Positions 7,702-18,074 of a stretch of 64,000 nt of DNA are shown here, in pieces. Origin of the DNA: Agarophyton chilense (taxonomy: Eukaryota; Rhodophyta; Florideophyceae; Gracilariales; Gracilariaceae); assembly GCA_030374765.1 (NCBI GenBank), contig JARGXX010000027.1:1-64000 (forward strand). Direction: 5' to 3'. The stretch's first letter is position 1. Each line of letters starts with the position of its first letter. Below the pieces are notes generated by a model. The model made no database searches and was not told the DNA's origin. It was given only the letters and a program-made list of their open reading frames with translations. Both the position numbers and the translations under genes were made by a program.

Positions 7702-10700
7702 TGATACAAAGTTGTGTCTGTTGTATCAGGATGCCCCATCTGCCCAATCATGTTTCCTAACGTTTCAACAAAAACCCTTCCCCGTTATCTCGCTCTCAGC
7801 TTTGCTCGCGTTGTTGGCCTGGTAATTTATCACGCCTGAGATATCAACAACGCGCGTTGGAACAAACCCCATATTAAAGTCACCTCCACAATTGCTCATT
7901 AAATCAAAATTGCGTATGCTTCATCCGAACAAGTGCCGCCTTCTATCCTTTCAGTGAGCTCCCGAACATGGTCTCAGAGAGAGCCGACTACGCCTTCTGT
8001 GCCATTCTCCATCTACCAAAGGTAGCTTTGTAGCGTTGCAAACTTGCTGCCCTCATCATAAAACAGACGTTTTACACTTCTAGCTAGCAGTCTGCTTGAT
8101 TGCTTGTTCAACAACACGTCGTCGTGGTTTAACCCCAATATTGTGAGAAAATAAACACCTACACCGGTGTCGCAGTAGGCCCGGTGCAGAGTAAAAGTGA
8201 CGATTCTTTTTTTATTGGGTGATTGATTTTAGCTACCAATCATCTTCATTATCGAAAAGCCTCCAAACGAGGACCAAGTCAGTGAGCAAAGCCGCACTTC
8301 TTCAAGTCTTCGCAAATATGCATTTGGCGCATTTCGTCCGGGTTCCCCAAACATGTCTCATGACCTGAAGCGACCGCAGAAAACCTATCTCGAGTGCATT
8401 GAAGATAAAGGACATTGGGATGTCCAAGTCTAAGCCGCTTGTCCCACCATGTGAACGGCTGAGGTTTGCGCTGTTTATCTCCTAACCGCGAGCGACATTA
8501 TATATAACGCAACCTAAGTAAACGTTTTCGAACAGTGTCTGGTAATTGGTCTTGTCTGCATCCAAAGGGTTGGACTCTTTGACTCTGCAGACACCTGAGA
8601 CTGTGCGCACCGACAAAATGTAGCGTTGAAGCTTCTCCACGTGCTGCACATCGCGCACCATCACAATCATGGTACTATTGCGCTACTAACCGTTTTTGGA
8701 CTCGTGCTGTCCTCCAATCTATTCCACTTCCAATATTCGTGCAAAAAAAAAACCCATCCTCCGCAGCCAAACGTACCAAAGCAAGTAATCTGTACATTAC
8801 ATGGAGAAGTCCTCTGTTTCTCAAGTCTCACAAGCACATGATCGTTCACGAGAGAGTAGGAATTCATAACCTTTATACCCAGTGGTCGCTTGTGCACATC
8901 GAGAGGTTTCACTAATTTCATGATGGATAGTTTTCAGGCGCCTGTTGTGGTCCACATCGAGTCGGTCCGATTTTGCAAAGGTTCGTTCTGAGGGATAGCA
9001 ATCCTACCCTTCGTTTTAGCGAAGAGTCAGCTAAAATTGGAAAGATTTATTTGTAAGGCCCAATCAGAGCTGCCTTTTGTGGAACCAGGGACCAGCACAA
9101 GTCCTCAGTTTTCTCTCGTGACTTTCTTGGGTTCGTTCTCAACGATTCATCATCTCCATACCCTAGCAGAAAACATTTCCTGTCTGGACGCTTGCAGAAG
9201 AGCGTGGGGTTGCACTTTAGGTGTTTTTTTTCACCACAAGAGTTCTTTCCCCAACATGGTGGACAATGAATACTTGGCAACACGGCTTTTTCTGTTCTGT
9301 TCACCTCGCTGCAAAGGTTGAACAAGTTTGTAGAAGAGAGAAGAGCGGGGTGTTGCCGTTCAAGGAGTTTCCCATGCTGTTTTTCTAACAAACTTCCAGA
9401 TTGTCAGCAAATTATTCTGCCCCAAGTTGGGTGCGAGTAAAAAACCTGGCGCAGTCTGGCCGATGATGCAAGACTAAAAAGAAGGTGCCATTCTTTTCTT
9501 TTTCTTCGTGGCACAACGTGGTGCGTTCAGAGCGCGTGTCGTTCAGTGTTGCGCTGTCGAAAATCGTGCAGAGCATCGGTGCAACACGTGACTGAAGAAT
9601 AATGGACTGTGTTCAGGTGATGAACGTGGGTAGCAAAATATAAAGCAGCCGAAGACACCTCAGGGACCTGATGCTTATGTTGTCTTTCAATTGAGTGACT
9701 CCGTGAACGCGACACGAGTACAAAGATCAGGTAGATTCGGTGTGGGAGGACAGGTTTCACGCTAACTTGGACCACATGTCGACTCCAATCTCGCTCTCGT
9801 GCCTGTAGCAGACTTCATAGCATTGTATCAGCATTCTTGTCAGAATGCGTGACCTGTAAATACCACCATAATTGAAGTGCATCACTCACTTGTTTCAGAG
9901 TACATGTTCATTTTTGTGGCCCTTGCCATCAGGCTTGATGAACATCAGAAAAACAATTCGGTACGTCTTTTTCTTCCTCGCAAACAAAACAAGCTAAAAC
10001 TTTACCTCTCCGGGTGATAGCTCAGAGCTGCAATGCGACTGCCGATGACTATAACCACAATGAGTGTCATTTTCAGAATGACCTCAGTACTTAAATTAAT
10101 ATAAATGCTGTGATGTAATCTTGTCTAATGGTCGTATGTCTCTATGGGTTCCTCTGTATCTCAAAGATAGACAAGGAAACACAAACTACATACGATGATG
10201 GTCCGACATTACAGTTAGTAGAAGATGAGGTACTCCCTTTAGCATTACGTCAAAGGTCATGAGTGTGAATATACGCCAACGCTTTGGTGCTCAATTCTAA
10301 TGCAATGCGATGACAAGAGGAAGCTGTACGCAAGTAACATTGTCAAAGCGATGTGGCAGAAAACAGAAAACGTCAATCGAAAACAAACACAGAGGCTCTC
10401 AGTATATTTACAATTTGACTCACGCCAATTCATAAAACCAAATAGGTTTGTTTGGCTTGTGTGAGGCTATCAGCTGCAGGCCTATCAAATGTAACACCCC
10501 TGCGGAAAGTGCACACAGCTTCCAATTGGAAACGTTTGCTACTTCTGCTTCCATCATAGAGCCCGGACAATGACAAAACGAACAGGTTCGAAATCATCGA
10601 CCCCTTGGCCTTTTCTCGGCCTTGTTTGTGAGCAAACAACGCGAAGTGAAGCAGATCCGCATTGTTTATAGAAAACACACAATGTTCTCAGTCGTTGTTT

Positions 10701-11172
10701 GGTTACTTTTCTTGTGCCAGGCGCTGAAGTTTCGTGACACCCACTTTTTTGCACTGAGAATGAATTTCCAAAACACGACAAAGGCAAGGGTCTCCTGTTG
10801 CTTTATCTGGTAAAAAGCAGAGAAAAAGAGGAAGGGTTATCTGTGATGAGTATAGTACCTTTGTACCTTCGTTAAACCACAGCAGTGCAGAGAAAAAATT
10901 TGTTTTTGAAACGATATGATTCTAATGGAATATATCTGGACCAATGCAAATAAGAATTGCATGGATCACATTAGACGCATTCTTTGACTAACTCTACAAC
11001 TCTATAGCTAGCGAGAAGAGCGGTGCTTGGGAGAGTCGGATGTCATAATGGCTTTTTGAAGGCTTTTTGGCTCAATTTCACTGTGACACCTAGTTGTCGG
11101 TATGAGGTATCTTTTGAGTATTATGGACATTATTGTGGAAAAGGGGGGGCAAAAGTTGTTTAAATTGTCGGT

Positions 11173-11201
11173 TATGATTCTTCTTGCCAAGAAGAATCAT
11201 A
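11173..11201. repeat. 29-bp inverted repeat (14-bp arms, 1-nt spacer)
   Basis: Arms 11173-11186 (tatgattcttcttg) and 11188-11201 are perfectly complementary around a single C, giving a near-perfect palindrome in intergenic DNA about 0.7 kb upstream of the CK1 gene. Confidence 0.8.
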
Positions 11202-11892
11202 TCAGATAGTTCGAGCAAGTGGTTGTTGATATTAAAGAATCTAAAACTATTCTCAAAAAACCATTTGGAGAGCAAAATGCAAGAAAGCTTGTTCAAAAAC
11301 AAAAAGTTCTCAGCAACACTTGACACAGAAGGTAGGGGAGCGAGAAGTTAAGCGAACACGTCGGATCCTACTCTTATATTTCAAAAAAAAACTCTTTGAT
11401 CTATCGCTTAGATTCGAAAGCCCTTTCACATTCCCCATTCCCTCCATCGAATCCGTTCCATGTGGTTTGCATGAGTGGAAGACATTTGTCAAGTTCTTTT
11501 CAAACAACTACATATCCACTCGCGTTTTCCCTAAATTGTGCAATCCAATTAAGTCCTTCTTGGAATCATATGCAAAAGAACACTGTTGTAACTCTTAGGC
11601 CTCACTACATGCTTGATAAATGATTCCATCCCCTCTTCCCATGTTTCATGCTTCGAGCCCTCTTTGCTGAAGACATGCTGGTCCAAAATTGTACTACCTG
11701 TATTCCCTTCCGATCTACAATAGTCTTCTAGACGTATATGTACCTCTGCCAGAATTGGCCGAGACGCGCTGCTTCAAAAGCCAACAAGTTTCAACAGGAA
11801 TATAGCCGGGTAAGACGCATTCTCACGAGTTTTAATATTGCAGGGAATCATACTACTTCTACTGAGGTATATCTTTAATACAAGATCAAAAC

Positions 11893-13089
11893 ATGGAGGT
11901 GGGGGCAGTCATTGCTGATCGCTTTACAATTGTTCAAAAGCTTGTGGCAGGGGGATGCGGGATATTATTCCTAGTGTGCGATCCGAACCACAAGGTGTAT
12001 GTCTTGAAAGCAGAAGAGGCAAGCATGGAATGTTGTTCCGTCAAGAGAGAGATAGCGGTCTACGTCGCCCTAGGACACAGTTTCATCGATTCACCTGTGT
12101 TGGGTATTCCAAGAATCTTCTACCATGGTACTCATAGAGAAAACGGGCTTGAGTTCTACGTCATCGTCATGGAGTACTTGGAACGATCGCTCGGCGACCG
12201 AATGATTGACAACGGAGGGACTTTATCTCTCAAGAGTGTTTTAATGGTAGGGATTCAAATTCTGCGAATTCTCGAAGATATCCATGACAGAGGTTTTGTT
12301 CACAGAGACGTAAAGCCGGACAACATTCTCACGGGTCTTGCTGCCACCGACTGCTCATCTCTCTTTCTTTGTGATTTTGGTATGGCAAAATATATACCGT
12401 TTCACTCCCAAGAAGAATCAAATGCCAAGTGCGTGTACGGAACACTCGATTTTGCTTCCAGAAGAGCTTTGCAAAGCAAGGAACAAGGACGGTGTGATGA
12501 TCTAGAATCATTGGGATATACCCTCATCTTTCTCAAGTATGGTTCGCTCCCATGGCAAGGCATTCCATTTCCCCCAGACGGAAAACAAAGCGCAGCGGTT
12601 CGCGGAATATACTATGACTACATTTGGAAAGATCTTCCCCCGGAAATGAAGATGTTTGTTGAGTATGTCAAAACTCTGGATGTAAGAGAAAAGCCAGATT
12701 ACGATTACTTGAGATCTCTCCTGAATGTACCATTAGCTTCAGCAGGAATGACGAATGATGGACAGTTTGAATGGTCTCCGGTAGCGGAATATCTTCCATA
12801 TTCAGAAGAGGATGGCCAAATGAAGCACCGCGATGGGGTACTTGAGGAAGTTCCTGGTGAACAAACTATTGAGCAAAACGATCCCAATGAAGACAATGAG
12901 ACGGATTTGCCGTCACTCATACCTCCAATTGCATCTGATGCCGAAGAAGAGGACAAATTCTCTCCTGTTTCACGCACGGAGCAGCACAGGAGTTCTCGAG
13001 GTGTGAGCGCTGCGCTTGGTGGTAAGCGACGTACATTTATGAGGTATTTTTCGAAAACCATCGGTAAGCTTCTCGCGGTTTGTGCCTGA
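11893..13089 (+). CDS. Casein kinase 1 family protein kinase
   Basis: 398 residues, single exon, ATG at 11893. The kinase domain covers ~8-285: Gly-rich loop VAGGCGILFLV, Lys39 (VYVLKAE), HRDVKPDN (Asp139, Asn144), DFG (161-163). The CK1 hallmark GTLDFAS replaces the APE motif of most kinases, followed by CDDLESLGYTLIFLKYGSLPWQGI, the diagnostic CK1 signature. All catalytic residues are present, so it should be active on acidic or primed Ser/Thr substrates. The tail (~290-398) is acidic (EEDGQMKHRD, SDAEEEDKFS) and ends in a basic stretch (GGKRRTFMRYFSKT), which may act as an autoinhibitory or localisation segment (inference). Sequence composition is balanced, unlike the GC-rich PH-kinase. 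It is convergent with the malectin gene, with about 695 bp between stop codons. Confidence 0.92.
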   Translation: MEVGAVIADRFTIVQKLVAGGCGILFLVCDPNHKVYVLKAEEASMECCSVKREIAVYVALGHSFIDSPVLGIPRIFYHGTHRENGLEFYVIVMEYLERSLGDRMIDNGGTLSLKSVLMVGIQILRILEDIHDRGFVHRDVKPDNILTGLAATDCSSLFLCDFGMAKYIPFHSQEESNAKCVYGTLDFASRRALQSKEQGRCDDLESLGYTLIFLKYGSLPWQGIPFPPDGKQSAAVRGIYYDYIWKDLPPEMKMFVEYVKTLDVREKPDYDYLRSLLNVPLASAGMTNDGQFEWSPVAEYLPYSEEDGQMKHRDGVLEEVPGEQTIEQNDPNEDNETDLPSLIPPIASDAEEEDKFSPVSRTEQHRSSRGVSAALGGKRRTFMRYFSKTIGKLLAVCA

Positions 13090-13784
13090 CTTGCAATTAC
13101 GAAGGGTAGTTGTTGCCATTGGCTGCCACTCGCGGACGGCGGAAATCAAAACGTGCTTTCGCCACCACCATCTGTCGTAGTCATCGTAGGAACCGAATAA
13201 ACTTTTCTGGCTCTATCTAGCTAGCTACTACCTTCGTAGTTACACTAGCTAGATACAGATCTTCATCTATACCGAAATGCAAACAGAAAAGGATTCAAGT
13301 GACGGTGAGAGCGCGGGACGTGTCTCCATCCAATCGTCGTTGTCGTCGCTATCGTCATTATCGAGGTGCATTTGCGTATCAAGCAAGCTTGTGCAGGTCG
13401 CGTTCCCCGCTCCCCGCTTTCATTATACTCTGTCCCTTTCGCAGAAGAATATCCTTTAGGATATCTCTCGCCAACATTACCTACACCCACCACACTTCTC
13501 CTCTGCTGCTCGTACACTCGAACTGGACGGCGCAAAGCAGAACTCTTTCCTTCCAAACAAGAGTTTTGGGGGTGGGACACCCAGGTTCAAGTATAATGTT
13601 GGTGGATCAAAACAGCAAAATTGACCCACCAGGCTCCGTTGACGCCCACACCTGTGAACGTTCTCGCTACATTGTTTCCTTTAAAAAGCGTGTTGTGTGA
13701 ACAGTAACACGAGCATTTCGGCTTTTAACGAAATCTATATTACACCTACTTTCTACCACAAGGATATAAACTGGACGATTCGTA
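13090..13784. other. Intergenic between convergent genes; hairpin
   Basis: Holds the 3'UTRs of the CK1 gene (+) and the malectin gene (-). Apart from the hairpin at 13214-13255 nothing is recognisable; the short ORFs here are not protein-like. Confidence 0.5.
13214..13255. repeat. Hairpin with CTAGCTAG arms
   Basis: tatctagctag (13214-13224) and its perfect complement (13245-13255) enclose 20 nt that contain a further ctac/gtag pair. It sits between two convergent genes, where a 3'-end structure could matter. The inner CTACCTTCGTAG part is the reverse complement of the loop of a second hairpin at 42232-42252. Confidence 0.65.
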
Positions 13785-16700
13785 TCACACAGTCATGTAC
13801 ATGATAGCATCAGGCAGAGTGACTGATACCCCGTTGGCAGCAACAGCTAAGTCCTTCAAACCACCACTACCACTGGGCGGGACGGTGCATGTGATCTGTG
13901 TTTCAGATGATGCAACAACCGCACATGGCGACCCGTCGATTGTGACGACAGGAGAAGCACCAAAGTTTTTGCCACCGATCAATACTTTCGTTCCTCCGGC
14001 CTTACCATGACGCCATGGCATCGCATTTGAAACATACAATGCCGCCTTTGGTGCAAGCTTCGGCTGCATGACGAAAACTTTCTGGGCAGTTAGTCGAGGG
14101 AAGATTAGATTTCCATGAGCATCTTCGACAAATGTGATGCCACCCGTTGAAGAGATTTGATCTGGACCACTTGTCACAGTCGCCCCAGAAACTCCCATAC
14201 GATAAGTCTTCCCACCATTGTGAGAAGACAGAATCAATTCATTCCGGAGCTTGCCGCAGAAATGGTTGCTGCGGTACTCCTTAATTCCGGTGACAGGACT
14301 CTTGATGGTAACCATTTCCTCTTTGTAGCTAGCTGGCGGTGGTTTGTTGTCGTTCGTTTTGTCATCGAATGGATCGATCCATGAGCACTCGTCTCCACCT
14401 CTCGCCAAATTTGGATGACCGTAATAAGACCCAGGGGTGATATGAAGTATTTTGTCAGGCCGAGTAATCGAATACGGACAACTCTGCCATCCATGGGCCG
14501 TTAGGCCAGGCCAATCTACCTTTTCGAACGGATCATATGCGGCGGCAGCAGCAGCATCGTAGTCGCTACAATCTGTAGCCGAATTACCAAAGTTGCAGTT
14601 CGGACCCTGATCTGCGGCATACATATCACCAGTAGACATGAGACACATGCCGAAGACATTCCTGAGACCTGGTGCATAAACTTCGACATCACCAGAAATC
14701 TTCTCAGACAGCCGGGGAGTATCTTCATTGGAATACTGAATGTTGCCATCAAAAGCAGCACCTTTGCTGAGCTGTACCTTCAGAATTGCAGCAGACAGAG
14801 TCGTTTCCCAATAATTTCCAAGTTTGTATCCAGGAAGACCCATGTTCGTGAACCCACCGACGCCAATCATTAAGTCCCCGTTCTGAGTGAACACCAAGGC
14901 ATTCGCACCATGATCATGATTCGATATGGGGAGACCGCTAACCACCCGCTTGTCATAAACTAAGCAGACCTTGGAGTCTGTTGCATCTGCTCCAGGCTTG
15001 AGACGATCAATAGCTCCATTTCTCCATGCTGCCTTGTTTGACGTATCCACTCTTCCCTTATCAAACCAAAAGAGAGTGGACGTCGAGATATACGGACTGA
15101 GGGACGTATCGCGCGGATCGAATGCAATTCCAAGCGCGTCACGCTGTGAAGGCACACCATTCTTCTTGAAGTTGTTATCAACAAGATTCTTCGAATAACA
15201 ATGCGACGTGACCGTCAAGGTTTCATGATCATACCCCAGTACTTGCACGGACGCACCTAGAGTTCCCATATATATCTTTCCATCACCACCAAGTGTCGCA
15301 CAGGTGGGCAAGCTCAAATAGTTCACATCGGCTCCATTTGCTTTCTTAATAGCAGTCTCAAGGAAGCTGACGGAATCGCATGAGCTCCCGTACGAAAAAA
15401 TTAGCGCATTGCTAGTGAGCTCTGCAGATGTCGTTGCTGTGATAGATGCTGTACCAGTTCCTGGGGGCGACGAAACAAAAAACTGAGATGGATTCCCGCT
15501 AGTTGGTGTAACTGCAATGCCGCCGAAATCAATCGTCAGTGGTTGATACAGGCCGTAACCTGTGACTTTCACGCTAGTTCCACCCCCATCAGCTCCCTCA
15601 GCGGGTGTTAATGTGGACAGAATGGGAACTACTGTCGTACGATCGTGGAACACTTTTCCAGAGGCAGGTATGGTATTGTTGACTTTGAATTGCAGTTGGG
15701 GAGTTCCAGAGGTAGACGTACGTTCGTAAATAACTTCGAACGATGATAAACCAACTGAAAGAGTTGTTTCCATAGAATCCGCTGCCTTCGTGTCAACCAA
15801 GAGGTCAGTACCTTTGTATATACGCACGTCACCTGTGCCGCCTGTAGTCGCACCAATAACGGTCACCTCTGAGTCATTATCAACTTCAAGGAAGAAGAAG
15901 CATCGTGCAATAAACAGGGTGTTGTCAAAATAGAAGGACGGAAAGCCCAGATTCAGCGAGGTGGAAATGGAGGCGAACTTAGGGTAGGGTGCTTGAGCCA
16001 CTGGTTCTCCACCAATCACCATGTCACCGGCGCCGCTATAATAGTAACAGTATTGACCGGGTTGCATAGCTCCTGTCACGGTGACGGTAGTCTCAGCTTC
16101 ATCGGTTGTACAAGAGTTGTCGAGGACAGAGAGCTTGAGACGAGTGGTTCCCAGGGGGAAACTGTACCAGAATTTCTCCTTTGTGGAAAGGACCTCACCG
16201 GTTTCTACAAGCGACCACTTGTACTCGGTAATTACACCAATAATGTTGTTGGCCGCGTCGAAGAAATGCGAATGAGACCCGGAACCATCGATGAATACCG
16301 CAGCAAATCCATCACCGTTGCTGTCTACATATGATTTGGGAGACGAAGCTGACAACTGCGGAGGATAAGAACCCGGAACAGAATGAGCTGCATGATCCTC
16401 ACCTGGTTCCAACCCGCCACTGTTCGATGCAGGTATACAGACGTCAGCAGCAGGCGAAATCTTGATGTAACTAACAATCGCCTCGCCAATAATGGCTTCA
16501 AAGCGAATTGTAATGGGCTGAGTATCGACAACACCAACAGAAGAACTGATAATCTCTTGCACACCAGTGAAGCAGCCACTTGTAGACAAGTCAATACTTT
16601 CTACCTGGATTTCATCGTTGACGAACACGTTGAACACTCGCTGCCCAGGCTCCGTGCAGAAGCTATTTTGGTATTCAGCGAAGCCAATTAGAATGTCATA

Positions 16701-18074
16701 GGCACCAGGGGCAAAGTTGAAAGTGTAAGAAAAGTCAGTACCGGATCGACCGGTCTTGAATGCATTAGCGCCGATGTTCGAAGTTGCAGTGAAAGTGGAT
16801 GCTGACGAATACTTGGCAGTGCCTGCGACAGCCATATCTCCGGATGAACCAACATCGATTGTCACTGAGTTGGCGGTGGGCGTGGACTGAACGGCGGAAG
16901 GAGAGGGCGTAGGGTTGACTGAAGGATCACTGGACGGCATGGCCGACGGGACAGTGGACGGCAGGGCCGAAGGCACAGTTGACGGTACAGCCGAAGGAAC
17001 TGAGGAGGGATCAGCTGAAGACATGGGCGATGATACAGGGGACATAGACGGCGGTGGACCAACGCCTACAGGCACAATGCCAATGAAGGCAACGGCTGCA
17101 TTTCGGGTTATAGAGTCGAAGCGAATTGTGAGAGGACCCGATCCATCAACAACTTGGCCGGAAAGTCTTTCCTCCACACCAGTATAGCATCCGCCAGACT
17201 TGACAAATACGTCGTACTTGTCCAAAAACAATGCACCATTGACAAAGACGTTAAACACGCGCCATCCAGGGTTGCAGTACTTGATGTATGTCTCCCCAAA
17301 TCCGAGAATAACGTCGTACGTGCCTGGCGACAGGAAGAACTTGTAGGTAAAGTCGGGTCCGGCTCGGGTCTTTCTGTAATACTCTGCCGGAGCGTTGGCA
17401 GTTCCAATAACGGTGGCACTGTTCGGTGCGGAGCCGATTTTGGTGTTGGGGAGGTTCTGGTCGTTCGGATCGTTACCGCAGTTGATGTCGACCATGTCGG
17501 TGGAGGTGAACACTTGCTTTGATGGAGAGGGCGAGGCGCTGAAGGTAGTGTCGGTGGTAGTAATGTCAAAACCACTGATCATTGCATTCTCGACAGAAGA
17601 CACGAACTGCAAGCGGAGGTTCCCCGTGGTGAGGGAAACTGAATTCATCTCATATTGATAAGCAACCCTACACCCGACCATAGAGAAGACGTCAACATTT
17701 TCCAAGGACTTGCCTGAAGATACACCGAGCGCATCGTCGTACGCGTAGATGGAGAAGACTCGATTGCCGGTGACACAATTTCCATTATACGACTCGGTAA
17801 TATAGAAGGTGATGTCGTAGGCGACGTTCTTCGGAAGCGAGAAGACGTAACTAAAATCCATTCCATAGCGATGCTTAGAGTACAAGGCATTTTGATCGGT
17901 ACCAGCGATGGATATGACGGTACCGAAGGTCTTCGAAGAGCCGATTACGTTTCCAGGGCGATCATTGCCACCGCCCGCATCAAGCGAAAGAACCAGCTGT
18001 TGGCTTTGGCCAAGCGCAAGCAACGCGCAACTCAGCAGCCACACGACGGGTGCCGAACGAAACGCAACTGTCAT
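13785..18074 (-). CDS. Secreted triple-malectin, IPT/TIG and glucose/sorbosone dehydrogenase-like protein
   Basis: 1429 residues from the ATG at 18074, which gives a clean signal peptide (basic end, then VVWLLSCALLALGQS). Three malectin-type carbohydrate-binding domains follow at ~27-170, 195-335 and 400-545, each with the sequence theme ...GxDFxYxFxLxxGxYDxxxxFxE...C...RVFNVFVN. A Ser/Pro linker of PSxVPSA repeats lies between domains 2 and 3. Next comes a segment with EDHAAHSVPGSYPPQL and a PKD-like DGSGSHSH...YKWSL region, an IPT/TIG domain (~820-905), a six-bladed sugar-dehydrogenase-type propeller (~930-1330: QRDALGIAFDPRD, SNHDHGANALVF, YAADQGPNCNFG) and a last IPT/TIG domain. The His of NHDHG aligns with the catalytic-site His of soluble glucose dehydrogenase (inference). 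It probably acts at the cell surface or extracellular polysaccharide matrix. An upstream in-frame ATG exists at 18107. It has a divergent paralogue at 23547-26699. Confidence 0.8.
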   Translation of the reverse strand: MTVAFRSAPVVWLLSCALLALGQSQQLVLSLDAGGGNDRPGNVIGSSKTFGTVISIAGTDQNALYSKHRYGMDFSYVFSLPKNVAYDITFYITESYNGNCVTGNRVFSIYAYDDALGVSSGKSLENVDVFSMVGCRVAYQYEMNSVSLTTGNLRLQFVSSVENAMISGFDITTTDTTFSASPSPSKQVFTSTDMVDINCGNDPNDQNLPNTKIGSAPNSATVIGTANAPAEYYRKTRAGPDFTYKFFLSPGTYDVILGFGETYIKYCNPGWRVFNVFVNGALFLDKYDVFVKSGGCYTGVEERLSGQVVDGSGPLTIRFDSITRNAAVAFIGIVPVGVGPPPSMSPVSSPMSSADPSSVPSAVPSTVPSALPSTVPSAMPSSDPSVNPTPSPSAVQSTPTANSVTIDVGSSGDMAVAGTAKYSSASTFTATSNIGANAFKTGRSGTDFSYTFNFAPGAYDILIGFAEYQNSFCTEPGQRVFNVFVNDEIQVESIDLSTSGCFTGVQEIISSSVGVVDTQPITIRFEAIIGEAIVSYIKISPAADVCIPASNSGGLEPGEDHAAHSVPGSYPPQLSASSPKSYVDSNGDGFAAVFIDGSGSHSHFFDAANNIIGVITEYKWSLVETGEVLSTKEKFWYSFPLGTTRLKLSVLDNSCTTDEAETTVTVTGAMQPGQYCYYYSGAGDMVIGGEPVAQAPYPKFASISTSLNLGFPSFYFDNTLFIARCFFFLEVDNDSEVTVIGATTGGTGDVRIYKGTDLLVDTKAADSMETTLSVGLSSFEVIYERTSTSGTPQLQFKVNNTIPASGKVFHDRTTVVPILSTLTPAEGADGGGTSVKVTGYGLYQPLTIDFGGIAVTPTSGNPSQFFVSSPPGTGTASITATTSAELTSNALIFSYGSSCDSVSFLETAIKKANGADVNYLSLPTCATLGGDGKIYMGTLGASVQVLGYDHETLTVTSHCYSKNLVDNNFKKNGVPSQRDALGIAFDPRDTSLSPYISTSTLFWFDKGRVDTSNKAAWRNGAIDRLKPGADATDSKVCLVYDKRVVSGLPISNHDHGANALVFTQNGDLMIGVGGFTNMGLPGYKLGNYWETTLSAAILKVQLSKGAAFDGNIQYSNEDTPRLSEKISGDVEVYAPGLRNVFGMCLMSTGDMYAADQGPNCNFGNSATDCSDYDAAAAAAYDPFEKVDWPGLTAHGWQSCPYSITRPDKILHITPGSYYGHPNLARGGDECSWIDPFDDKTNDNKPPPASYKEEMVTIKSPVTGIKEYRSNHFCGKLRNELILSSHNGGKTYRMGVSGATVTSGPDQISSTGGITFVEDAHGNLIFPRLTAQKVFVMQPKLAPKAALYVSNAMPWRHGKAGGTKVLIGGKNFGASPVVTIDGSPCAVVASSETQITCTVPPSGSGGLKDLAVAANGVSVTLPDAIMYMTV

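Larger units (their letters stand above)
7042..11892. other. Gene-poor region, 4.85 kb
   Basis: No ORF longer than about 180 codons and none recognisable; composition is more AT-rich than the flanks. I noted a perfect 16-bp palindrome at 7686-7701, a 29-bp near-perfect palindrome at 11173-11201 and a CTAGCTAG site at 8080-8087. On the minus strand at 8482-8921 two overlapping short frames (62 and 84 codons) look somewhat protein-like (VMVRDVQHVEKLQRYILSV, faintly ACT-domain-like), but they could not be joined in frame with an obvious intron. They may be a relic or chance. Confidence 0.5.

Noticed and set aside
8482-8921. Minus-strand frames resembling an ACT/RelA-type C-terminus
   Set aside because: The two short frames overlap, the similarity is faint, and no GT-AG junction I tried joined them in phase. 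Kept only as a remark in the intergenic entry.
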